This document shows positions 1-5,090 of a stretch of DNA of 16,709 nucleotides, one piece after another (within the stretch, counting starts at the first letter, position 1; each line of letters opens with the position of its first letter). Below the pieces are notes generated by a model. It was given only the letters and a program-made list of their open reading frames with translations. It ran no database searches and had not been told where the DNA came from. The stretch spans positions 5,184 to 21,892 of the forward strand of contig JAHXHT010000009.1 of NCBI GenBank assembly GCA_025656435.1. Direction: 5' to 3'. The position numbers and the translations under genes are program-made. Source of the DNA: Candidatus Thiodiazotropha sp. (ex Gloverina cf. vestifex) (GTDB taxonomy: Bacteria; Pseudomonadota; Gammaproteobacteria; Chromatiales; Chromatiaceae).

Positions 1-86
1 AACAGTCACAATTACGGCCATACAACCGCGCCTACGCCTATCGGGGACTAATCGCCTCGGCTTTCAGCCTTCCATGGCGATCAGCG
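1..86 (-). repeat. Truncated copy (86 bp) of the 297-bp structured repeat, left window end
   Basis: The 86 bases are the exact reverse complement of 16624-16709 and match the first 86 bases of the full copy at 1266-1562. The repeat runs leftwards off the window, so its remaining 211 or so bases are not visible. Its internal edge lies inside fpr: the reductase frame is intact up to the junction, then the first repeat codons (CGC TGA) stop it. Repeat and fpr point the same way. Confidence 0.9.
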
Positions 87-308
87 AGGGCCTTCCAAGA
101 CTTCGTTGAAGTAGACCTCGAGCAGTGTGTCATGAGGTGGATTGACGAAGGAGTAGGGGCGCGCCACACGTTCTCCATCAATCTCCAAGGCGAGTCGGGT
201 GAACTGGCCCGCACTGAACGGTTCCACCGGCGCTTGGAAACGCAGAGAGTAGAGACCATCGCTCCAGTGCCGTTTTTCCACTACCGTGGCTTCTATCCAC
301 TGCTCCAT
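81..308 (-). pseudogene. fpr: Ferredoxin-NADP reductase, 5' part only, interrupted by the repeat
   Basis: This encodes the first 74 residues of a bacterial ferredoxin/flavodoxin-NADP(+) reductase, a cytoplasmic FAD enzyme that moves electrons between NADPH and ferredoxin or flavodoxin. The FAD-binding beta-barrel start is clear: a stretch around residues 32-49 (SAGQFTRLALEIDGERVA) and the RxYS flavin motif at residues 50-53 (RPYS) closely resemble the family. The ATG at 308 is chosen because a strong purine-rich site (GAGGAG) lies just upstream; an in-frame ATG at 341 has no such support. The family is about 250-260 residues, so about 70% including the NADP domain is missing. The frame ends at TGA (81-83) inside the repeat. 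The 3' part may continue beyond the repeat outside this window. It is inactive unless the repeat is removed from the transcript. Confidence 0.85.
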
Positions 309-480
309 CTGTCTCCTCCTCGAAAACGTGTCGCGAAACATGAAAAGAGCATGGTTCGCTTAAAAGAGTATGGGTGATTGTAAGCCGGTGTTCGTGTGAT
401 TTTCGGTGTATTTATTGTGGTTACTGCGGGTATTGAGTGGAAATGATGGGAAGGTGATCTCCCTGAAAGAGAGGCAAGAA

Positions 481-505
481 AAAGCCCCCAATGATGGGGG
501 TTTGT
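481..505 (-). terminator. Intrinsic terminator of the lipoprotein gene
   Basis: On the minus strand, CCCCCA (arms 495-500 and 485-490 in plus coordinates) folds with a four-base loop into a six-pair G/C stem followed by CTTTTTCTT. It lies about 60 bases after the lipoprotein stop codon at 562. A-T pairs extend the stem, so it could also work weakly on the plus strand. Confidence 0.8.
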
Positions 506-511
506 TAATCA

Positions 512-529
512 GCACCTGGCATCAGGTGC
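512..529 (-). other. Stem-loop between lipoprotein stop and terminator
   Basis: GCACCTG (512-518) and CAGGTGC (523-529) form a perfect seven-pair stem with the loop GCAT. No T-run follows, so it is not a terminator by itself. It lies in the 3' untranslated region of the lipoprotein mRNA and may protect its end. Confidence 0.5.
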
Positions 530-561
530 CGTCTTTGCCGTCCCTGGGCCTGGATGCTTAA

Positions 562-933
562 TCACACATCCTTGTTGACCACATTGGAGTATCCGCTCTC
601 CACACCATCCGCATCATAGGCAGTAACGGCGAAGTAGTAGCTGCCGGATGGGAGAGTATCGATGGAGAACTCGGTGATACTGTCATCATTCAAGTCGACC
701 AGCATGTTGAGATTGTCCGAGGTGGTGCCGTAGTAGATCCTGTAACCCTGAAGCTCTGTGAGCGGCAGATAGCTGCCATCAGTACGGGTAGCGGGTGCGG
801 CCCAGGAGAGCGTCTTTGCTGATGGAACCGTTGTGTCACGGTTGTCACTGGTGCTGTCGGTGGAGCCACCGCCACAAGCGGATAGGACGAGACTTGTGAG
901 GATGACCAGTATGAGGGTGCTGATTTTTTTCAT
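562..933 (-). CDS. Lipoprotein with a fibronectin type III-like domain
   Basis: A 123-residue protein. Residues 1-20 are a lipoprotein signal peptide: positive start (MKK), hydrophobic stretch to residue 17, and lipobox LSAC with the lipidated cysteine at 20. The residue after it is Gly rather than Asp, which fits outer-membrane sorting in Gram-negatives. A low-complexity Ser/Thr/Asp linker (about 23-38) leads to one beta-rich domain (about 40-120) with the fibronectin III pattern: an early Trp in TLSW, a central GYRIYY strand, then the SGSYYFAVTAYDADGVES strand and turn. Such domains usually bind proteins or carbohydrates; no catalytic residues are seen and the ligand is unknown. It is a single gene with its own terminator downstream. 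The start at 933 has only a weak ribosome-binding site (CAGGCAGGC). Confidence 0.8.
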   Translation of the reverse strand: MKKISTLILVILTSLVLSACGGGSTDSTSDNRDTTVPSAKTLSWAAPATRTDGSYLPLTELQGYRIYYGTTSDNLNMLVDLNDDSITEFSIDTLPSGSYYFAVTAYDADGVESGYSNVVNKDV

Positions 934-1265
934 GATTGCCTGCCTGAAAGCGCCTCCTGTTATCTTCTCTGGCGGCGGTCAGGGCAAAACCTTCAGGTAC
1001 TGGTTCACACTTTGTATGGGGGATTAATTCCTGATTGGATTTTTTGGGATAAATTTCATCAACTCATTGTATTTAAACAATAAAAATATTCAGATGAACT
1101 TTAGAGCGCTAGATTTTTTAAAGAGGGATATGAGTGATCATGACTGCATTTTCAGCAAGTAATGAAAGTACTGTTGTGAAAATGAATCTGCCTGGAAGAT
1201 TCAACAGAGTTGCCTGATGGGCCGGGATGCAGTCATAGCAGGAATGAAATCAAATAGAAAACAAA
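934..1265. other. AT-rich intergenic stretch without a recognisable gene
   Basis: This is about 330 bases between the lipoprotein start and the first full repeat copy. It is noticeably more AT-rich than the rest of the window (around 1030-1180). The only open frames are under 30 codons and resemble nothing I recognise. It probably contains the lipoprotein promoter, but no convincing -35/-10 pair could be chosen. The missing 5' part of the gene remnant at 1563-1710 is not found here. Confidence 0.5.
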
Positions 1266-1562
1266 CGCTGATCGCCATGGAAGGCTGAAAGCCGAGGCGA
1301 TTAGTCCCCGATAGGCGTAGGCGCGGTTGTATGGCCGTAATTGTGACTGTTAGGGAACGATGTAGGGCATACAGAGAGCGCATCCGAAACGCCGTAGAGT
1401 CATTTGCGGGAGTCATGATGGAGTAGTGCACAAGCAGCTCTGCTGCAATGTGCAATACGGAATCGTGACGGACGCAGGGCGGTCGGGGCATAACGGCTGT
1501 CGCGTTGGCGAGTCGATTTTGGGGACTCGGATGTCCCAAAATCTATCACGAGGTAGCGACAC
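1266..1562 (+). repeat. 297-bp structured non-coding repeat, full copy A
   Basis: It aligns end to end without gaps to copy B at 1751-2047 with four substitutions (repeat positions 79, 83, 92, 280). Three hairpins are evident: (1) ATCGCC 1271-1276 with GGCGAT 1296-1301, enclosing GGCT/AGCC; (2) TGCACA 1427-1432 with TGTGCA 1449-1454, enclosing GCAGC/GCTGC; (3) GATTTTGGG 1515-1523 with CCCAAAATC 1535-1543, extended by AC/GT across one bulged G to a six-base loop. No transposase, terminal inverted repeats or clear target duplication is seen. Open frames on either strand are short and look fortuitous. It could be a miniature mobile element or a mobile structured RNA; the class is not recognised. 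Confidence 0.85.
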
Positions 1563-1710
1563 TCTTAGGGCCGCTGTGGGTGCCTATGATCTGAAATTCT
1601 ATGTTGTTCAGGGACTGGAGCTGGTCGCAGGCGCTGTCAATCTCACATTGATGGGGATGAATGTTCGGGACGGTTTAAAGCTGGCGGGTAAGCTGCAACC
1701 AAAAGGTTAA
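1563..1710 (+). pseudogene. 3' remnant of a gene truncated by repeat copy A
   Basis: Directly after copy A an open frame of about 49 codons runs to TAA at 1708-1710. It contains a hydrophobic segment (FYVVQGLELVAGAVNLTLMG) and ends in a charged tail. The repeat joins in frame, so a chimeric peptide could start inside the repeat (ATG at 1531 or 1426), but this looks accidental. The remnant ends 26 bases before the DUF2269 gene start, as expected for an upstream operon partner. A C-terminal membrane segment of a DoxX-like or NAD(P)-binding partner protein is a guess only. The 5' part is not found upstream of the repeat, so a deletion or rearrangement accompanied the insertion. Confidence 0.5.
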
Positions 1711-1736
1711 CGCGTCAATCTCAACGGAGGTTAACG

Positions 1737-2626
1737 ATGGAATATTCAATCGCTGATCGCCATGGAAGGCTGAAAGCCGAGGCGATTAGTCCCCGATAGG
1801 CGTAGGCGCGGTTGTATGGCCGTAATTGCGACCGTTAGGGAGCGATGTAGGGCATACAGAGAGCGCATCCGAAACGCCGTAGAGTCATTTGCGGGAGTCA
1901 TGATGGAGTAGTGCACAAGCAGCTCTGCTGCAATGTGCAATACGGAATCGTGACGGACGCAGGGCGGTCGGGGCATAACGGCTGTCGCGTTGGCGAGTCG
2001 ATTTTGGGGACTCGGATGTCCCAAAATCTTTCACGAGGTAGCGACACGCTTGTCTGAAATATCTCCATGTGCTGGGTGCTGTTCTAATGGGTGCGGGTCT
2101 GATAGGTGTTTGGCTTGCTGATCTGCGTTCACGTCAACACAGGGATTTGATTCGATTTTCCGAGGCCGTTCGGTACATTGCTGTTTTCTATGACGGTGTG
2201 GTTGTGCCAGGGGCACTCATACTCTTATTTTCAGGCAGTTGGTTCACCATTCAATATTATGGTGGATGGGATTTCATCAAGCTACCATGGCTTACCGGTA
2301 TGATTGCCCTTTTTGCTTTTGAGTTCATCGAAGGGAATACAATAACTCGGCTCTATTTTATGAAGCTACGCCGTTTAACGAATAAGGCAATTATCGAGGG
2401 GAAAATCACTGAGGAATTGGAACAAGAACGGGGCAAGCTAGTGCCATCCTTTACTCACTATCTGGATTTACCAATGGTCTTTCTGATTATTGCTTTGGGA
2501 ACGGTCAAGCCAACAACATGGGAGATGTTTATCTACGGTTCGGCTGCCGCTATTGTTCTGGCCACTTTATTCACTGTCCTGGTTCCTCGCATGTATCCTT
2601 GGGGGCATGATCTTAAAGGAAGTTGA
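1737..2626 (+). pseudogene. DUF2269-type integral membrane protein, interrupted by repeat copy B
   Basis: The original start is ATG at 1737, with GGAGG seven bases upstream. It reads MEYS and then enters repeat copy B (1751-2047). The frame resumes after the repeat as CLKYLHVLGAVLMGAG and continues to TGA at 2626. Removing 296 bp between the CGCT at 1751 and the CGCT at 2047 gives one frame (MEYSIACLKYLHVLGAVL...), about 197 residues. The protein has four hydrophobic stretches and a charged cytoplasmic-type segment (LRRLTNKAIIEGKITEELEQERGK), consistent with DUF2269 inner-membrane proteins of unknown function. A GTG at 2069 could start a protein lacking only 12 residues, but no ribosome-binding site precedes it. 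It is probably inactive, or expressed only if the repeat is removed from RNA or a weak start is used. Confidence 0.65.
1751..2047 (+). repeat. 297-bp structured non-coding repeat, full copy B
   Basis: This is the second full copy, same strand as copy A and 188 bases after it, without gaps. Left flank is TTCAAT and right flank GCTTGT. The four bases CGCT occur both at its left edge (1751-1754) and overlapping its right edge (2047-2050). Deleting from one to the other restores the host gene frame. The three hairpins of copy A are preserved; none of the four substitutions breaks a stem. Confidence 0.85.
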
Positions 2627-2740
2627 TTCGAAAAAAAACGATACACACAGGTTTCAAACCAATTTGACGGAATTCTGCCCCGCCATTGTGATGTAGGATA
2701 ATGGTACTGAATCAGAATTAGCGTAATCGCTATCATTCCT

Positions 2741-2763
2741 CGTCACCCCGGCGTAAGCTGGGA
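2741..2763. repeat. Possible REP-like palindromic unit
   Basis: CCCGGC (2747-2752) and GCTGGG (2757-2762) pair through one G-T wobble around the loop GTAA, within a GTCACCCCGGCG context reminiscent of dispersed palindromic units in gammaproteobacterial intergenic DNA. Only one copy is in this window, so family membership is an inference. The rest of the gap from 2627 to 2849 holds no gene that I can support. Confidence 0.35.
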
Positions 2764-2849
2764 TAGATAACCTATGCGGTTTTCTATTTTCATGGATAGC
2801 GGTGAAAATAACCTAAAAAATAGTTTTTTGCTGTTGAAGTGGTAAGCCT

Positions 2850-3470
2850 ATGACCGATCGAAAGAGCCACTGGGAAAATATCTACCAGGGAAAAGCTTCG
2901 AACGATGTTAGTTGGTACCAGAAAGAACCCATATTGTCGCTAGACCTTATCCGTGTCACTCGGATTGTAAAGGATGAGCCCATCATCGATGCGGGGGGCG
3001 GTGCCTCGCTACTGGTGGATTACCTTTGCAGGGGGGGGTACACCAATCTGTCGGTATTGGATATCTCGGGAAAGGCACTCGCCAGCACCAAAGAGAGACT
3101 GGCTGAGTTGTCGAGCCAAATCACCTGGCATGAAGCAGATATTACGAACTTTGTGGCACCGCAAACTTACTCAGTCTGGCATGATCGGGCCGTGTTTCAT
3201 TTCCTGACAGAGAGTGTTGACAGGAGAAAATATATCGAGGTGCTGAATCGCTCACTCAAACCTGGTGGGCACTTGATCATCGCTGCTTTCGCTGTAGGCG
3301 GTCCCGAGAAGTGTAGTGGTCTTGATATCGTGCAGTACGATGTCGATAAAATCAGTAGGGAGCTGGGTAAAGGATTTCAGTTGCAGGAGGTGAGGGATGA
3401 GATCCACATGACTCCAGCCGACAAAGAGCAGAAGTTCATCTACTTCCGTTTCACCCGTCAAAGTCAATAA
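2850..3470 (+). CDS. Class I SAM-dependent methyltransferase, substrate unknown
   Basis: A 206-residue soluble protein with the Rossmann-like methyltransferase fold. Motif I is at residues 45-55 (IIDAGGGASLL), the acidic residue that binds the SAM ribose is D71 (VLDIS), an acidic motif is near D97 (EADIT), and a post-strand-4 segment is SVWHDRAVFHFL (108-119). The N-terminal HWENIYQGK...VSWYQ pattern is common in small methyltransferases annotated near thiopurine or tellurite methyltransferases, but those substrates cannot be assigned here. It appears monocistronic, separated by over 200 bases from the gene upstream and tail-to-tail with the next. The ribosome-binding site before 2850 is weak. 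Confidence 0.85.
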   Translation: MTDRKSHWENIYQGKASNDVSWYQKEPILSLDLIRVTRIVKDEPIIDAGGGASLLVDYLCRGGYTNLSVLDISGKALASTKERLAELSSQITWHEADITNFVAPQTYSVWHDRAVFHFLTESVDRRKYIEVLNRSLKPGGHLIIAAFAVGGPEKCSGLDIVQYDVDKISRELGKGFQLQEVRDEIHMTPADKEQKFIYFRFTRQSQ

Positions 3471-3487
3471 GACCGGCCGACCTGTTT

Positions 3488-3910
3488 TTAGTCGACGAGG
3501 ATACCCCTGTCGGCATACCACTGCTTGTCGATACGCCAGCGGACATTGTCGATATCTTCACGTGACTGCACCAGTTTGCGGACTTTCGACTGGATTGCCG
3601 CCAGTTCTTTCTGTGCCTCGATGACTGCCGGATTCTGTGCGGATTTGTTGGAGAGGCCGGGTTTGATCATGGAGAGAAAGCGTACCGCCGGCACCTGGGT
3701 GGAGCGGGGGGTCGACATGACAGCGGTTCTACCCTGGATAGCCAGTGCCTGGAAAGTGTAGGGGTAGGCAGCTATCTCCGGATCCTGTTGCAACATCTCG
3801 TCGATCTCACCCTGGCGGAAGTCGAGGGTGAAGAGCCAGATGAGCAGGGCCAGCAGCAGAATGGAGCCCAGAACGGCTGCGTAGATTTTTGTACCTCGGT
3901 CGAGACTCAT
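3488..3910 (-). CDS. Membrane-anchored protein of unknown function
   Basis: A 140-residue protein. One N-terminal membrane helix (about residues 10-28) follows a short positive start, so the rest is probably periplasmic. The soluble part has a conserved-looking block (YTFQALAIQGRTAVMSTPRS), a helical region rich in Lys and Gln (about 98-118) that may form a coiled coil, and a Trp/Arg-rich end (NVRWRIDKQWYADRG). I recognise no family. The start at 3910 is preferred over longer forms because GGAG lies eight bases upstream and the membrane helix then sits at the N-terminus. It is divergent from nasT with 127 bases between, so regulation may be shared, but a role in nitrate use is not shown. Confidence 0.65.
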   Translation of the reverse strand: MSLDRGTKIYAAVLGSILLLALLIWLFTLDFRQGEIDEMLQQDPEIAAYPYTFQALAIQGRTAVMSTPRSTQVPAVRFLSMIKPGLSNKSAQNPAVIEAQKELAAIQSKVRKLVQSREDIDNVRWRIDKQWYADRGILVD

Positions 3911-4037
3911 GGAGCAATCTCCAAATGGAGACACCCTATCCACTTTCCATCCCTCCGGCATTGATAAACCGCAGTAGTGATCAGTCCAGGCATCGGGGCG
4001 GGCGCACTTGGCACACAAATTGTATTACTCAGGCGTT

Positions 4038-4646
4038 ATGTCTAATACCAAGCCCAACAAGTCGCTGCGTGTCATGCTGGTGGATGATAAGTCCGACAGA
4101 CGTGAAATGCTTGATCTCGCACTCCAGGATGTGGACTGTTTGCTTGTCGCTTGTGTTTCCGGGGAAGGGGACCTGTTATCGGTGGTGGATAGCTGCAATC
4201 CGGATGTGATTCTGATCGATATCGAGGCGCCGGGCAGGGATACCCTGGAGAGCCTGGAGACGGTGCAGTCCACGGTGCCGAGACCGATGGTGATGTTCTC
4301 TCAGGATGATAACAATCAGACCATCCGGCGCGTCACACAGGCAGGTGTCAGCGCCTATGTGGTGGATGGCATGCAGACACAACGTGTGCGTCCCATCATC
4401 GATGCGGCAGTGGCGCGCTTCCAACATTTCAACCATCTGGAATCGGAGCTGCAGAAGGCGCGACAGCAGCTCAATGACCGTAAAACCATCGACAAGGCGA
4501 AGGGAATCATCATGCAGCAGCGGGGGCTCAGCGAGGAGCAAGCCTACCAGGCTATACGTAAACTGGCGATGGATACCAACCGAAAAGTCGCCGAGGTGGC
4601 ACAAAGCATTATCGAGGCGGCCAGTATCCTTTCCGGCGGTTCCTGA
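4038..4646 (+). CDS. nasT: NasT-type response regulator with ANTAR RNA-binding domain
   Basis: A 202-residue cytoplasmic transcription antiterminator for nitrate assimilation. Residues 9-125 form a receiver-like domain (VMLVDD 12-17, aspartate D61 in LIDIEAP); the usual fifth-strand lysine is replaced in AYVVDGM (106-112), so it is probably not controlled by ordinary phosphorylation. A coiled linker (about 132-148) joins the ANTAR domain (about 148-195, with DKAKGIIMQQRGLSEEQAYQ). ANTAR proteins bind paired hexaloop RNA hairpins and prevent terminator formation. Such RNA lies just downstream (4889-4997), before nrtA. In the known system NasT is held by a NasS nitrate sensor; no nasS is adjacent. 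ATG 4038 is preferred over a TTG at 4008. No clear terminator follows. Confidence 0.9.
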   Translation: MSNTKPNKSLRVMLVDDKSDRREMLDLALQDVDCLLVACVSGEGDLLSVVDSCNPDVILIDIEAPGRDTLESLETVQSTVPRPMVMFSQDDNNQTIRRVTQAGVSAYVVDGMQTQRVRPIIDAAVARFQHFNHLESELQKARQQLNDRKTIDKAKGIIMQQRGLSEEQAYQAIRKLAMDTNRKVAEVAQSIIEAASILSGGS

Positions 4647-4753
4647 TTCTGCACCAAGTTAGTTCATGCTGGCACGAACCATCCCGATTTGTGGCAGGTA
4701 TTAGTGCAGTCCCGGTTGTGACCTAGGGATTTCCCAAACAAATCTTCTCAATG

Positions 4754-4795
4754 CCAAGCTTGGAATCTGTTTTGATATGTGCATGTAAAATACAT
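4754..4795. promoter_or_regulatory. Two short palindromes upstream of the nrtA promoter
   Basis: CCAAGCTTGG (4754-4763) is a perfect ten-base palindrome, and ATGTA-AAA-TACAT (4783-4795) is a perfect inverted repeat. They lie about 60-100 bases upstream of the sigma-54 promoter, where activators usually bind, in an AT-rich stretch. Neither matches the NtrC consensus well, so any operator role is an inference. Confidence 0.3.
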
Positions 4796-4855
4796 TATTC
4801 TTCAATAAGATACACAGTGTTTTTTGCCTGCTGACAAAGAGAGTCACTGTCAACC

Positions 4856-4871
4856 TGGCACAGTGTTTGCT
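4856..4871 (+). promoter_or_regulatory. Sigma-54 (-24/-12) promoter of the nitrate assimilation operon
   Basis: TGGCACAGTGTTTGCT matches the consensus TGGCAC-N5-TTGCW at every conserved position with the correct spacing. It places the start of transcription near 4882, a few bases before the first leader hairpin. Sigma-54 control by NtrC is established for nitrate assimilation operons in other proteobacteria. A full NtrC binding pair was not found upstream; only a half-site-like TGCACCA at 4650-4656 was seen. Confidence 0.85.
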
Positions 4872-4887
4872 CCTAGCTAGGCAAGAT

Positions 4888-4938
4888 TGATCACTGGTCC
4901 AATGTCGGACATGCCCAATGGCGGGCACTCAGTGATCG
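4888..4938 (+). promoter_or_regulatory. First ANTAR-binding RNA pair in the nrtA leader
   Basis: Two hairpins sit side by side: GTCC-AATGTC-GGAC (4897-4910) and TGCCC-AATGGC-GGGCA (4912-4927). Both loops have six bases with A at position 1 and G at position 4, the known ANTAR loop signature. An eight-pair outer stem (GATCACTG 4889-4896 with CAGTGATC 4930-4937) encloses them in a three-way junction. The linker between hairpins is one base. Confidence 0.75.
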
Positions 4939-4960
4939 CTACAGATTTTTTATTTAGGTT

Positions 4961-4997
4961 CCGGTCAACGCTGGCCGATAAAAGGACAAAGGCGTCC
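4961..4997 (+). promoter_or_regulatory. Second ANTAR-binding RNA pair, overlapping the leader terminator
   Basis: CGGTC-AACGCT-GGCCG (4962-4977) and GGAC-AAAGGC-GTCC (4984-4997) again have six-base loops with A1 and G4. The second hairpin uses bases 4993-4997, which are also the start of the terminator stem, so the two structures exclude each other. That is the arrangement described for ANTAR antitermination: protein bound to the pair keeps the terminator from forming. Confidence 0.75.
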
Positions 4998-5040
4998 ATC
5001 TCCACACGACTCCGTGCCGTGTGGGGGTGGGCGTTTTTTT
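4993..5040 (+). terminator. Leader (attenuator) terminator before nrtA
   Basis: The arms 4993-5008 and 5018-5033 pair over 16 positions, with only a few G-U pairs, around a nine-base loop, followed by seven Ts (5034-5040). It stands between the sigma-54 promoter and the nrtA start codon, so it stops transcription of the operon unless antitermination occurs. Confidence 0.9.
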
Positions 5041-5090
5041 GCCGGCGTACCGGGACAAGAGTTTGAAACATGTCTAGAGGTGTTATATCC

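Noticed and set aside
1266..1562. Repeat as a group II or group I intron
   Set aside because: The ends do not fit: no GTGYG start or AY end on either strand, no convincing domain V, and the bases before the insertion differ (A, T, T, C), unlike a group I site. An unknown intervening RNA remains possible.
1201..2024. Two nearly identical minus-strand open frames (1201-1539 and 1746-2024) beginning MGHPSPQNRL
   Set aside because: They are the antisense of the two repeat copies; the frame ends in different flanks, has no ribosome-binding site and looks non-protein-like. The identity comes from the repeat.
1266..2047. CRISPR array or tandem array from the paired repeats
   Set aside because: There are only two long copies, the spacer contains gene sequence, and no short regular repeat or cas gene is present.
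3471..3495. Terminator between the methyltransferase and the convergent minus-strand gene
   Set aside because: A GGTCGGCCGGTC-like palindrome and a TTTTT run are there, but they do not form a proper stem with adequate loop.
4650..4700. NtrC enhancer site upstream of the sigma-54 promoter
   Set aside because: Only a half-site-like TGCACCA and a loose AGTGCA are seen, with wrong spacing for a dyad, so it was not annotated.
5070..5090. Upstream ATG (5070) as the nrtA start
   Set aside because: It has no good ribosome-binding site, and the ATG at 5091 has AGAGGTG and gives a Tat signal of normal length.
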